From Solobacterium sp. (GTDB lineage: Bacteria; Bacillota_I; Bacilli_A; Erysipelotrichales; Erysipelotrichaceae), in assembly GCA_022486705.1 (NCBI GenBank), contig JAKVKC010000006.1, forward strand, positions 23,026-87,025: 64,000 nucleotides of DNA. Reading direction: 5' to 3'. A program made the position numbers and the translations under genes. Shown here in pieces: positions 17,916 to 26,294 of this stretch (the stretch's first letter is position 1; each line of letters begins with the position of its first letter). Under the pieces are notes generated by a model, which worked only from the letters and a program-made list of their open reading frames with translations, made no database searches and had not been told where the DNA came from.

Positions 17916-18917
17916 TTATTCCTTTGTTGTTGCGACCTCAGTAACGGTACCGAACTTTGCAAATACAGATGTATCTGCGCCCAGTTTCTTTGCGGTATCT
18001 GAATTGACGGTCACAATGCCGCCATCCATCAGATAATAATCATCCAGCTTGTCATAGCCCTCCATAAATGCCTGATAGGCAAGGTCAGCTGTCTTTGTGC
18101 CAAGGTCTGTATAGTTGACGCCGCATGTCGCAAAGGCGCCATTGCGGACGAAGGAATCAGCGCCTGTATAATGAGGGATCTTCGCATCTGCGAAGGTCTC
18201 AGCAATTGCCAATTCGGCCGACATGATGACATTGTCCGTCGGTGTGAATACAGCATCTACCCCCGCGGATACTAAGGACGCTGCTGCCGCAATGACTTCA
18301 TCATTCGTATTGGCTGTCGCTTCTGTATAGGAAATGCCTTTGGCATCAAGATACTCTTTCGCTTCCTTGATCGGCTTTGCAGAATTGGCTTCGCTCTTGG
18401 AATACAGGAGACCGACTTTCTTTGTATTTGGATTCTCGGCCAGCATCATATCAATGATCTGCTGGGTATTCAGTGCATCGGATGTACCGGTCACGTTCTT
18501 CATGCCGGTCAGTCCTGCTGTTTCCGGATCAGAGACAGCTGCGTAGACGACCGGCGTCTGTGAATCTTCCGCACTGTTGACAGCGACCTGGGCTGCCAAC
18601 GTAGCGATCGGGATGATCACATTGGCCCCATCGGCGACCGCCTGATCGCAGATCTGCTTCAGTGTGGTCTGATCATTCTGACCGGAATACACACTGCCAT
18701 AATCGATCTCGGCACCATTCTTAATAGCCAGAGCATCCAATTCATCGGTAACGGCCTGGGCGATCTCATCGAGAGATGCATGGTCCAGCTGCTTGATGAT
18801 CGCAAACTTGATCGACTTTGCGCCGGTCGAAGCGGACGAAGAAGGAGAAGCGGACGAACATCCAAACATTGTGGCGAATAAGGCTGCGGATAAAACTGCT
18901 TTGCATAACTTTTTCAT
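17916..18917 (-). CDS. trpX: ABC transporter substrate-binding lipoprotein, tryptophan-type (TrpX-like)
   Basis: 333 residues from ATG 18917, with GGGAGG upstream. A lipoprotein signal (FATMFGCSS) is followed by a Ser/Ala linker and a type I periplasmic-binding fold (KSIKFAIIKQLDHASLDEI, GANVIIPIATLAAQVAVN, GVDAVFTPTDN). The family, with its permease and ATPase, is known as a predicted tryptophan importer, and the T-box leader with a UGG specifier supports tryptophan here. It is the first gene of the four-gene operon ending in ybaK. Confidence 0.9.
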   Translation of the reverse strand: MKKLCKAVLSAALFATMFGCSSASPSSSASTGAKSIKFAIIKQLDHASLDEIAQAVTDELDALAIKNGAEIDYGSVYSGQNDQTTLKQICDQAVADGANVIIPIATLAAQVAVNSAEDSQTPVVYAAVSDPETAGLTGMKNVTGTSDALNTQQIIDMMLAENPNTKKVGLLYSKSEANSAKPIKEAKEYLDAKGISYTEATANTNDEVIAAAASLVSAGVDAVFTPTDNVIMSAELAIAETFADAKIPHYTGADSFVRNGAFATCGVNYTDLGTKTADLAYQAFMEGYDKLDDYYLMDGGIVTVNSDTAKKLGADTSVFAKFGTVTEVATTKE

Positions 18918-18964
18918 GTGACTTTCCTCCCTTTTCTGTGCATTTCCCTGCGGGATACCATAGA

Positions 18965-19235
18965 TACAAAAAACACCTGTCCTATTGTTAAGGACAGGCG
19001 TATATGTCTGCGGTACCACCTTAGTTAAGAGATCTCTCTCTTCTCTCTGTATGAAAATGCAATCACATTTTCTGTCTGCTAACGCTGACACTGCGTCCTG
19101 AAGTACTTGCCGAAGCTTTCATCAGGCCCTCATGGGTCCATTTGCATATCTCATCACTGCCAGGTCTCACCATTCCCTGTACTCTCTGAAAGCTGCTGAT
19201 ATGTTTGATCTCCCACTCATTGGTTTGGGTATGCC
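18965..19235 (-). promoter_or_regulatory. T-box leader, specifier UGG (tryptophan)
   Basis: Minus-strand leader with the T-box AAGGTGGTACCGC at about 19022-19010 and a terminator GCCTGTCC/GGACAGGT plus six T at 18999-18965. In Stem I, CATATC pairs with GATATG and TGGG with CCCA, leaving the 3' specifier loop CAAA-UGG-A; UGG is at 19140-19138. The apical AGAGAG and GGTGAGA elements are present. Uncharged tRNA(Trp) would pair with the leader and favour antitermination, turning on the transporter. The same frame comparison with the second T-box in this window supports the specifier position. Confidence 0.88.
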
Positions 19236-19238
19236 TGT

Positions 19239-19267
19239 ACTATAAGCGATGCTTATTTTGAAGTCAA
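19239..19267 (-). promoter_or_regulatory. Promoter of the Trp T-box operon
   Basis: Minus strand: TTGACT at 19267-19262, a 17-bp spacer, TATAGT at 19244-19239. The predicted start, near 19232, is at the base of Stem I. Confidence 0.75.
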
Positions 19268-19325
19268 TATGAATTCTGTAAATAATTGAATTTGTTTCAG
19301 CACAGTCATGAAATATTTTCATAAT

Positions 19326-20048
19326 TCAATTTGATATCGGCGTGACCCCGACCTGCGGCATTTTCTCAATACGGATCGCTTCGATGTAATAGAACGGCTG
19401 CCCAGCCTGTCCTGTCTGCGGATACATTGTCCCCTGCCGAAGAAGGCCGCTGACTTTGATCCAAGAACTTTCTGAAACTAGTGACGAAAGATCCTGATCG
19501 GTCTGGAACTCAAAATTCACATAGCCGCCGGTACAGTATGGACAGGTCGGTCCTTTTCTGCCGACATAGGTATAGCCGCCGAACTTCATATAAAAGCCTT
19601 CAATCGCGACCGACTTACCGGCATATTCTGAAAAGTTCATGAACCAATCATTGATCTGTGTCGCATACAGAGAATCACCGACCGTGATATTGATATGGCT
19701 GGCATCAAAGGAAGGACGGTCAGCCTGAATGCTGTAGGGATATTCATTATTCAGACCGGAAGAAGAGGCAGCAGCTGATGGAGCTGCGGTGCTGCTTGGT
19801 TCCTCAGCCGCAGGTGTTTCTGATGCAGCAGACGGAACGGGCTGATCTTCGCTCACGGATCCCTCGCTCACAGCTGAGGCGCTGGATGAAGGAGAGGAAG
19901 AAGGAATATCCAGGTAATTGCTGCTGGGCTCTTTTGTCGGTACATAATGTGTTGCTTTTTCGCTTTCACATCCGCTGTTCAAGGCAAGCAGAAGAGTACA
20001 TGCAAAAACAGATATTTTTTTCAGTATGCTTCTTTCTGCTTCAGGCAT
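19326..20048 (-). CDS. Lipoprotein with YcgQ-like (DUF1980 C-terminal) OB-type domain
   Basis: 240 residues. A lipobox (LALNSGCES) is followed by a long Ser/Ala/Pro linker (about 30-105) and a C-terminal domain resembling the C-terminal domain of YcgQ: SVAIEGFYMK, YVGRKGPTCPYCTGGYV, and SSWIKVSGLL. In YcgQ this region may bind metal or ligand with paired Cys; here it carries CPYC. YcgQ works with the permease YcgR, which is absent here. The ATG at 20048 lies within the end of the preceding flavin reductase gene, so the three genes form one unit. The ribosome site is weak, and a CTG start at about 20021 preceded by AGAAAGAAG is possible. Confidence 0.65.
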   Translation of the reverse strand: MPEAERSILKKISVFACTLLLALNSGCESEKATHYVPTKEPSSNYLDIPSSSPSSSASAVSEGSVSEDQPVPSAASETPAAEEPSSTAAPSAAASSSGLNNEYPYSIQADRPSFDASHINITVGDSLYATQINDWFMNFSEYAGKSVAIEGFYMKFGGYTYVGRKGPTCPYCTGGYVNFEFQTDQDLSSLVSESSWIKVSGLLRQGTMYPQTGQAGQPFYYIEAIRIEKMPQVGVTPISN

Positions 20049-20676
20049 TTGGGATCTTCGGTCTTGCGGAAAGATCTTTCGGACTGCCTCCCTCTGCTTT
20101 GATCATTGTTTTCCAATTGTGATTGGCAACAAATACATAGAGCCATTTCGGCATGGCAATGGAAAAATAATTTTCTTTTGCGTGGCCATCATGGATCGAC
20201 TGATACAGTGCTTCATATGCCTGCGGCAGCTGTTTCAGGAACAGCTTTCCGGTCGGGATATCCTTCATGCCCAGAAGTGCGCCGCCGCCGCCAAAGCCAA
20301 TGCCGCCCAAGAAATCATATTTATTCTGCCGGCACCATTGCTTGATCAGTTCCATCGCAAGTTCTGTATTTTCAGCTTCATAGAAGCCGCACTGCAGGAT
20401 CACCGCTACTTTCAGTTCTTTTTTCTGCACTCTTGCCTCAATGACATCCATTAAAGCAAGCATGCTGGAAGGAAGACTGCTGACATAGATCGGCGATACG
20501 ATCACGATGGCATCGCTTGCCATCACTGCTTTTACGGCCAGATCTTCTTTCATCTGCGGATTGACCTGCAGGATCCCATATTCATCGCCCTTGAGAAAAG
20601 GGATCAGCCGATCGATCAGCTGCTGTGAGCCGCTGTGCTCTGCTTTCGGCGAAGCATTCATCAATGTGATCTTCAT
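20041..20676 (-). CDS. NAD(P)H-dependent flavin reductase (flavodoxin-like fold)
   Basis: 211 residues from ATG 20676, which overlaps the upstream stop as ATGA and has GGAGG upstream. The N-terminus MKITLMNASPKAEHSGSQQL is the phosphate-binding start of flavodoxin-like FMN reductases, and DAIVIVSPIYVSSLPSSMLA is the conserved flavin-binding region. Such enzymes reduce FMN or quinones using NAD(P)H. The physiological electron acceptor is not evident. It sits between a second flavodoxin-fold gene and a lipoprotein gene, suggesting a small redox operon. Confidence 0.8.
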   Translation of the reverse strand: MKITLMNASPKAEHSGSQQLIDRLIPFLKGDEYGILQVNPQMKEDLAVKAVMASDAIVIVSPIYVSSLPSSMLALMDVIEARVQKKELKVAVILQCGFYEAENTELAMELIKQWCRQNKYDFLGGIGFGGGGALLGMKDIPTGKLFLKQLPQAYEALYQSIHDGHAKENYFSIAMPKWLYVFVANHNWKTMIKAEGGSPKDLSARPKIPNA

Positions 20677-21158
20677 TGCTTTCCTCCGATCTGCCAGGCA
20701 TCCTGATACCAATGGATCTGATGATCCTTCAGATGATAATTCTCTGTTTCATCCCTCAGGATCTTTTCCGCCAGTTCTTTTTCTTCTGGTGAAATATGCT
20801 TTTCATAGAAATATACCTGCATCGAAATCTCATTGTTATATCTTGGGTGATGGCGCATTCTTCCTTCGCGCATTTCAAAGCCAGGCTGCACATACGGCAA
20901 TGCTCTTTCAAAGACCATTTTCACAAAGGGTGAAAAGGAGCCATGGAAGCAGCGTGATACGATCAGGATCTCATCGCATTTTGAAAGCAGAGCGCCTAAA
21001 TACTGGGCATCATCCTGCTGAGCACAGATGCCCGGGGTATGCGTCCAGCATTGGAAACAGCCAAGACATGGATGAATATGATTCTGCGGACGGAAGATGC
21101 GGTCCTCAATACTGATTCTGCCAGGATACGTACCTGTATCTGTAATAATAATTTTCAT
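20673..21158 (-). CDS. Flavodoxin-fold NAD(P)H reductase family protein
   Basis: 161 residues, beginning MKIIITDTGTYPGR. A Cys-rich stretch (HPCLGCFQCWTHTPGICAQQDD) matches the CxGCxxCW segment of iron-sulfur flavoprotein-like NADPH-dependent FMN reductases, followed by DEILIVSRCFHGSFSPFVKMV, where the flavin phosphate binds. It is shorter than typical iron-sulfur flavoproteins and ends before the usual last helices. It is the first gene of a three-gene minus-strand unit, and is divergent from the aldolase-mtnA-deoD operon. Confidence 0.75.
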   Translation of the reverse strand: MKIIITDTGTYPGRISIEDRIFRPQNHIHPCLGCFQCWTHTPGICAQQDDAQYLGALLSKCDEILIVSRCFHGSFSPFVKMVFERALPYVQPGFEMREGRMRHHPRYNNEISMQVYFYEKHISPEEKELAEKILRDETENYHLKDHQIHWYQDAWQIGGKQ

Positions 21159-21229
21159 GTCTTCTATTGTAGCAGACGATTGTCAGCTGCGGTCTTTGAA
21201 TTCATGAAAAAGAGTTTAAAATAAAAGGC

Positions 21230-21880
21230 ATGATGAAAACAGTCAATTACAAAAAAATGCTGCTGCAGGCCGGCATTGAAATGCAGAAAAGAGACCTGAC
21301 CGTAGAGACCTGGGGAAACATCTCTTTAAAAGATCCGGATACCGGGCTCATTTATCTGACGCCATCCGGCATGGCATATGATACGCTGCAGGAAAGCGAT
21401 GTCTGTGTGCTGAATGGCCATGGCGATATTGTCGAAGGCACAAGAAAGCCAAGTGTTGAAAAGATGCTCCATGTGCTGATCTATCAGGAACGCAGCGATG
21501 TCCTAGCGATATTGCATACGCATCCGATCCAATCAACGGTCTTCGGCATCCTGCATCAGGCGATCCCCGTCGTTACAGATGAGATGGCCCAGGCCATCGG
21601 CGGTGCGGTGCAGTGTGCGGCGTATGCCCTGCCTGGTTCGATCGTCCTAGCACAGAATACAGTGCAGGCATTGGGAAAAGTACAGGCATGTCTTTTAGCA
21701 AATCACGGGGCCGTCTGTGTCGGCCATGATATCAAAGAATGCTTCAAAGTGGCAGAAGTGCTGGAGACATCCGCCGAGATCTATCAGAAAGCACTGGCGA
21801 TCGGCAGACCGATCGAGATCACCAAAGAAAATACCGATTGGATGCGCGATTTCGCCCTCAATCATTACGGACAGAGATAG
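21230..21880 (+). CDS. Class II aldolase (DHAP-forming, deoxyribulose/methylthioribulose-1-P type)
   Basis: 216 residues. It has the class II aldolase/adducin fold: GNISLKD near residue 28, the PSGMAYD phosphate loop, PSVEKMLHV, and zinc ligands in LHTHPIQS and NHGAVCVG. The catalytic Glu is in the PSVEKM region. Family members cleave sugar-1-phosphates to DHAP and an aldehyde. Being followed by mtnA after 9 bp and deoD points to ribulose-1-phosphate derivatives made from 5'-deoxyadenosine or methylthioadenosine, rather than fuculose (inference). Two ATGs at 21230 and 21233 are possible starts. Confidence 0.85.
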   Translation: MMKTVNYKKMLLQAGIEMQKRDLTVETWGNISLKDPDTGLIYLTPSGMAYDTLQESDVCVLNGHGDIVEGTRKPSVEKMLHVLIYQERSDVLAILHTHPIQSTVFGILHQAIPVVTDEMAQAIGGAVQCAAYALPGSIVLAQNTVQALGKVQACLLANHGAVCVGHDIKECFKVAEVLETSAEIYQKALAIGRPIEITKENTDWMRDFALNHYGQR

Positions 21881-21889
21881 GAGAACAGA

Positions 21890-22942
21890 ATGTCAAAGCA
21901 ATTAGAAGTTGTAAAGCTGAATGAAAAAGGGGATGCGGTCATCATCTTGGATCAGACGAAGCTTCCCAATCATGAGGAGTATCTGACTTTAACCAAGGAA
22001 CCGGAAATGTGGCAGGCCATCAAGCTGCTGCAGGTGCGCGGTGCACCAGCCATCGGTGTCTTTGCCGGCTATGCTATGGCAGCCCTTGCACAATCGCTGA
22101 AAGAACTGCCGTATGACAGCTTCAAAGAAAAGTTCGATGCCTTGGCAGATCATCTCAATACATCCCGGCCGACCGCAGTCAATCTCAGCTGGGCCCTGAA
22201 CAGAATGAAGAAGTTCGTCAGCGATCATAAAGAAGATACCGCTGAGCTCTGTGCAGATCTGATCAAAGAAGCGAAGACCATCAATGCTGAGAATCTTGCC
22301 ATGAATCAGAAGATAGCTGAATATGGGGTCACCCTGCTCCATGAGGGCGATGGGATCCTGACCCATTGCAATGCCGGATACTTGGCCTGCTTAGGCTATG
22401 GCACCGCAACGGCGCCGATGTATCTCGCGCATGAAAAAGGCATGCATATCCATGTCTATTCCGATGAGACCAGACCGCTTCTGCAGGGCGCCCGTCTGAC
22501 TTCCTACGAACTGTACAAAGCAGGCATTGATGTTACTTCGATCTGCGACAATATGGCTTCGCTGGTCATGAAGCAGGGAAAGATCCAGTGCGTGATGGTC
22601 GGCTGCGACCGCATTGCGGCCAATGGCGACTTTGCCAATAAGATCGGCACCTCTGGGGCAGCGATCTTGGCGAAGTATTACGGCATTCCCTTCTATACCC
22701 TGGGACCTTCATCCACCATTGATTTCAATACCCCGACCGGCAAAGAGATCAAGATTGAAATGAGAGATCCTGAAGAAGTCGGAGAAATGTGGTATAAAGA
22801 ACCCATGATCTTAAAAGAGATCAAGAAATTCAACCCTTCTTTCGATGTCACCGATCATGAACTTGTCTCTGGCATTGTTACTGAAAGAGGCATTGTCTAT
22901 CCGCCATTCCAAGAAAATCTGAAGAAACTGTTCCGCAAATAA
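21890..22942 (+). CDS. mtnA: S-methyl-5-thioribose-1-phosphate isomerase
   Basis: 350 residues, the usual MtnA length, fold of the eIF2B-like isomerases. Visible are LLQVRGAPAIGVFAGYA, the RPTAVNLSWAL segment, ILTHCNAGYLACLGYGTA with the catalytic Cys, VYSDETRPLLQGARLTSYEL, and VGCDRIAANGDFANKIGT with the catalytic Asp. It converts 5-substituted ribose-1-phosphates to the ribulose form. GGAGAA precedes the start. No mtnK, mtnB/C/D or mtnE is nearby, so the classical methionine salvage pathway is not encoded here; the neighbours fit the shorter aldolase shunt. Confidence 0.95.
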   Translation: MSKQLEVVKLNEKGDAVIILDQTKLPNHEEYLTLTKEPEMWQAIKLLQVRGAPAIGVFAGYAMAALAQSLKELPYDSFKEKFDALADHLNTSRPTAVNLSWALNRMKKFVSDHKEDTAELCADLIKEAKTINAENLAMNQKIAEYGVTLLHEGDGILTHCNAGYLACLGYGTATAPMYLAHEKGMHIHVYSDETRPLLQGARLTSYELYKAGIDVTSICDNMASLVMKQGKIQCVMVGCDRIAANGDFANKIGTSGAAILAKYYGIPFYTLGPSSTIDFNTPTGKEIKIEMRDPEEVGEMWYKEPMILKEIKKFNPSFDVTDHELVSGIVTERGIVYPPFQENLKKLFRK

Positions 22943-22954
22943 AAGGAGAAAAAC

Positions 22955-23683
22955 ATGGAACCAAAAGAGAGTATTTCTGCTTCAATCGTTGTCAAAGATG
23001 AATTGGCAAAAGTTGTTCTGATGCCGGGCGATCCGCTGCGGGCAAAAACATTGGCTGATAAGTATCTCAGCGATGTCGTCTGCTTCAATGACACAAGAAA
23101 CATGCTTGGCTTTACCGGTACGTATAAAGGAAAGCGCATCTCTGTCATGGGCCATGGCATGGGCGTTCCTTCTGTCGGTATCTATACGCATGAATTATTT
23201 ACCCAGTTCGGGGTTGATGCGATCATCCGCATTGGCTCTGCCGGCGGACTGTCCATGGATGTCGATCCGATGGATGTCGTCATCGCTGAAGCTGCTTCGA
23301 CCAATTCCAATTACGGCAATGCCTATGGGATCCCTGGACAATTGGCCGCATGTGCCGATTATGACATGCTGGAAACAGCCGTTGATGCCGCCAAGAAGAA
23401 TGGCGTCAAGTATAAAGTAGGCAAAGTATATACTTCTGATTTCTTCTACTACCCGCAGGCCGGCCTGAATGAAAAGCTCAGGGACTTCGGCCACTTAGCC
23501 GTTGAAATGGAGACCGCAGGTCTCTATTGGGAAGCCTGTGCATCGCAGAAAAAAGCATTGTCCATTCTTTCCATCTCCGATCATCTTTTCAAGCCAGAGG
23601 CACTGTCTGCTGAACAGAGACAGAATGGCTTTACAGATATGATGGAAATTGCTTTGGAAACAGCTTGGAAGTTTGCAGAATAA
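22955..23683 (+). CDS. deoD: Purine-nucleoside phosphorylase, DeoD type
   Basis: 242 residues, typical of the hexameric DeoD family. The family start (VVLMPGDPLRAKTLADKYL), GHGMGVPSVGIYTHEL, RIGSAGGLSMDVDPMDVVIA and VEMETAGLYW are visible. It phosphorolyses purine nucleosides to a free base and pentose-1-phosphate. In this operon it can supply 5-deoxyribose-1-phosphate or 5-methylthioribose-1-phosphate directly to MtnA, avoiding a kinase. AAAGGAG precedes the start. A bidirectional terminator follows. Confidence 0.95.
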   Translation: MEPKESISASIVVKDELAKVVLMPGDPLRAKTLADKYLSDVVCFNDTRNMLGFTGTYKGKRISVMGHGMGVPSVGIYTHELFTQFGVDAIIRIGSAGGLSMDVDPMDVVIAEAASTNSNYGNAYGIPGQLAACADYDMLETAVDAAKKNGVKYKVGKVYTSDFFYYPQAGLNEKLRDFGHLAVEMETAGLYWEACASQKKALSILSISDHLFKPEALSAEQRQNGFTDMMEIALETAWKFAE

Positions 23684-23690
23684 GTAAAAG

Positions 23691-23737
23691 AAAAGATCGG
23701 CAGGATGACGGAAGTGCTCATCCCACTGATCTTTTTT
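23691..23737. terminator. Bidirectional terminator after deoD
   Basis: AAAAGATC with GGATGA pairs with TCATCC and GATCTTTTTT, serving the convergent deoD and thioredoxin-like genes. Confidence 0.85.
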
Positions 23738-24437
23738 AGTCGGCAATTGCTTTGATCAGATCTTCATAGATGCCTTTTAATTCAGCTTTCTGGGCATCGC
23801 TCATCTGATCGGTATCGCTGGTCATACTGAAGGAATCTACTAAAGATGTATGATGGCCCGCAATAGCGCCCTTCTTAATGGCAACGACCTCTGGCGTATA
23901 CAGAGATGGTTCGCTCTTGCCCGTGGTCTCATTTGTTTCATGTTTCAGGATGGAATCAAAATGACTGAGCATATTCTGGATGACTGCTTTGCCTTCGACC
24001 GAGAAAGATTTTCCCGTCGCATCCATCAGTTCGCTCTCATACACATCCACATAGTACACATGAATGCCCATTTCTTTCGCCGCCTCATTGAGGACAGGCA
24101 CAGCACGGTTGCACCATGGACATGTCGGATAGCTGTATAGGATGATCCCGGTGCCGCCTTCATCGACCAGTTTCAGCGATTCGCTCATCGAGATCTGGAT
24201 AAAGGCAGGATCTTTATCGGTCAGCCATTCATAGCCGGACATATCCAATGTCTTGGATGTAACAGCGGCTGAATTGGTGATCGTCACTTTCTTGGAAGTA
24301 TCTGCCGATGCACTGGCGGAAGATGATGCAGCAGCCGAAGCAGATGCAGCTGAAGAAGTATTTGTATTCTGATGTGTCTCACTGGCACAGCCTGTCAATA
24401 AGAGCAGGCATAAAGTACATGTCATTAATTTTTTCAC
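23736..24437 (-). CDS. Thioredoxin-fold lipoprotein with CPWC active site
   Basis: About 233 residues starting at a GTG at 24437, with GTGAGG upstream; an ATG at 24425 is also possible. The lipobox is LLLTGCAS, followed by a Ser/Ala linker and a thioredoxin-like domain. The active site is YSYPTCPWCNRAVPVLNE, and a cis-Pro-like YTPEVVAIKKGAI follows. CPWC differs from thioredoxin CGPC. The fold resembles accessory thioredoxins of the bacteriocin/PedC kind. It is probably membrane-tethered outside and handles disulfides in exported proteins. It is divergent from tcdA, with a shared start region of about 60 bp. Confidence 0.8.
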   Translation of the reverse strand: MKKLMTCTLCLLLLTGCASETHQNTNTSSAASASAAASSSASASADTSKKVTITNSAAVTSKTLDMSGYEWLTDKDPAFIQISMSESLKLVDEGGTGIILYSYPTCPWCNRAVPVLNEAAKEMGIHVYYVDVYESELMDATGKSFSVEGKAVIQNMLSHFDSILKHETNETTGKSEPSLYTPEVVAIKKGAIAGHHTSLVDSFSMTSDTDQMSDAQKAELKGIYEDLIKAIAD

Positions 24438-24499
24438 GAATATAGCCTCACTTTCGTATGGGATATATAATAGCACATGAAGATGAAACGAGAAAAAAG

Positions 24500-25216
24500 A
24501 TGACAGAAGAACAGTACATTCGCACAGAATTTCTCTTAGGAAAAGAAAAGATGGAAAAGCTCCGGCAGTCACGCGTCGCTGTCTTCGGCCTTGGCGGTGT
24601 CGGCGGCTATGTGGTCGAAGCTTTGGCCAGGAGCGGCATCGGTACCCTGGATATCATTGACCATGATATCTTTGTGCCATCCAATCTCAACCGGCAGATC
24701 TTAGCCACAGCTGATACTTTAGGCATGAAGAAGATTGAGGCGGCCAAAGCCAGGATCCAAGCTATTGATCCAGCGATCAGCGTGCATGCCTATGACTGTT
24801 TCTACCTCCCGCAGGAAAAAGAGAAATTTGCTTTCCCGCAGTATGACTATATTGTGGATGCCGTGGATACGGTCACCGCAAAGATCGATCTGATCGAAGA
24901 AGCAGAACAGTGCAATGTGCCGATCCTTTCGGCCATGGGATGCGGCAATCGCCTTGATCCTTCTAAGCTGGTGATCACCGATATCTATCAGACCCAAGGC
25001 GATCCTTTGGCACGCATCATGCGCTATGAACTGCGGAAGCGCAGCATTGCCTCACTGAACGTCGTATACAGTACCGAGAAGCCGCTGGCCCCTGTCTATC
25101 CGGCAGGATTTGTCAATGATCCAGCTAAGCCGACCCCTGGATCCATGGTCTTTGTCCCAGCTGCGGCCGGTCTTCTGATTGCTTCAAAAGTCGTCTCTGA
25201 CCTGAGCATCAAATGA
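24500..25216 (+). CDS. tcdA: tRNA threonylcarbamoyladenosine dehydratase
   Basis: 238 residues from ATG 24500. ThiF/MoeB-type E1 fold with the nucleotide loop FGLGGVGGYVVEALARSG near residue 28, DHDIFVPSNLNRQ, DAVDTVTAKIDLIEEA and SAMGCGNRLDPSKL. TcdA dehydrates N6-threonylcarbamoyladenosine at position 37 of ANN-decoding tRNAs to the cyclic form. The C-terminus is hydrophobic (AGLLIASKVVSDL), as usual. A TATAAT box lies at about 24465 between this gene and the divergent lipoprotein. A 55-bp gap and a GAAAGGAG site separate it from the rubredoxin gene. Confidence 0.92.
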   Translation: MTEEQYIRTEFLLGKEKMEKLRQSRVAVFGLGGVGGYVVEALARSGIGTLDIIDHDIFVPSNLNRQILATADTLGMKKIEAAKARIQAIDPAISVHAYDCFYLPQEKEKFAFPQYDYIVDAVDTVTAKIDLIEEAEQCNVPILSAMGCGNRLDPSKLVITDIYQTQGDPLARIMRYELRKRSIASLNVVYSTEKPLAPVYPAGFVNDPAKPTPGSMVFVPAAAGLLIASKVVSDLSIK

Positions 25217-25271
25217 CCAATTCTTCTTTTCTTCCTGTATACTGTAAGCAATAGAAGAAAGGAGAACAATC

Positions 25272-25430
25272 ATGGATAAATATCAGTGCCCATGCGGATA
25301 TGTTTACGATCCTGCAGAAGGTGATCCAGCTAATAATGTAAAGCCTGGAACAGCTTGGGAAGATGTACCTGAAGATTGGATCTGTCCTGTCTGCGGTGCA
25401 CCTAAGAGTGCCTTCTTCAAAGTCGAATAA
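25272..25430 (+). CDS. Rubredoxin with CxCG first knuckle
   Basis: 52 residues ([19 protein letters not shown], then a C-terminal [17 protein letters not shown]). Rubredoxin holds one iron by four cysteines and passes single electrons in the cytoplasm. The second knuckle is a normal CPVCG, but the first reads C-P-C-G-Y with one residue between the cysteines instead of two. Three downstream hallmarks ([24 protein letters not shown]) are intact and the reading frame is clean. AGGAGAAC precedes the ATG. A terminator follows. Confidence 0.93.
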   Translation: MDKYQCPCGYVYDPAEGDPANNVKPGTAWEDVPEDWICPVCGAPKSAFFKVE

Positions 25431-25436
25431 GCATAC

Positions 25437-25469
25437 AAAAAGGCTTCGCTTCTCAGCGAGGCCTTTTCT
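25437..25469. terminator. Bidirectional terminator after the rubredoxin gene
   Basis: AAAAAGGC-TCGCT pairs with AGCGA-GGCCTTTT, serving rubredoxin and the convergent binding-protein gene. Confidence 0.85.
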
Positions 25470-25484
25470 TTGCATGCATGTAAT

Positions 25485-26294
25485 TTACTGATTGGTAAGA
25501 TCGGCACCGAAGTACTTCTCCGACAGTTTGGCCAATGTGCCATCCTCACGCATCTCTTTCAATGCCTGGTTGATGGCTTCTGCTAAGCTGTCATTGTCCG
25601 CATTCTTGATCATCGGAATAGCATAGGATGTCGCATCCTCTGATACCGCCGCAACTTTCAGATTCTTTTCCCCGGTCGTCTTCAGATAATCCTGCACCGA
25701 AGTCTGCGCATTGACCGTCGCATCGACTGTCCCATTGAGGACCAGCTCCATTGTCTCGGCTAAAGTATCGACCCCAGAGACAGTCGCACCATACTGTTCA
25801 CCAATCTCCATATAAGTGGAGCCGATCGAGTTGGCTGTCTTCTTTCCCTTCAGATCTTCAAACGTATTGATATCTGTATTGTCTGCCTTTGTCACAAGCA
25901 CGGTATGGTCATAAGCATACGGATCTGAGAAGGCAAAGGTCTTTTCTCTTTCTTCGGTGACATCGACGCCATTGATGACAATGTCATATGTCCCGCTGGA
26001 GAGACCGGCAAATAAGCCATCCCAGGCTGCTTCAACAATATCTGCCTCCACCCCGATCTTCTTGGCAATATTCTGTCCGACTTCCACATCATAGCCGACC
26101 AATGCATTGGTATTGTCATGATAGGAAAACGGCTGCCAATCTCCTTCCAGACCGATAATGATCTTCTGTGCGCTCTTGATCTTGGCCAGATGATCATTGG
26201 CAGATGCACTGGACGAACTGCCGGCTGCTGCGCTGCTGCACCCAGCAAGGCTCAGAGCCAATACGGCGGAAACGATCTTTGTGATTCTGTTCAT
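25485..26294 (-). CDS. Amino acid ABC transporter binding lipoprotein, cystine-type
   Basis: 269 residues. Lipobox SLAGCSSA, Ser/Ala linker, then a type II solute-binding domain of the polar amino acid family. The segments [41 protein letters not shown] and [15 protein letters not shown] resemble cystine-binding proteins such as TcyA/FliY; the specificity is inferred. It is the third gene after the permease and ATPase and overlaps the ATPase stop (ATGA), so translation is coupled. Confidence 0.88.
   Translation of the reverse strand: MNRITKIVSAVLALSLAGCSSAAAGSSSSASANDHLAKIKSAQKIIIGLEGDWQPFSYHDNTNALVGYDVEVGQNIAKKIGVEADIVEAAWDGLFAGLSSGTYDIVINGVDVTEEREKTFAFSDPYAYDHTVLVTKADNTDINTFEDLKGKKTANSIGSTYMEIGEQYGATVSGVDTLAETMELVLNGTVDATVNAQTSVQDYLKTTGEKNLKVAAVSEDATSYAIPMIKNADNDSLAEAINQALKEMREDGTLAKLSEKYFGADLTNQ

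Noticed and set aside
19135..19145. Reading AUG (Met) as the specifier of the first T-box
   Set aside because: UGG fits the loop pattern with a following A, and the transporter type is associated with tryptophan.
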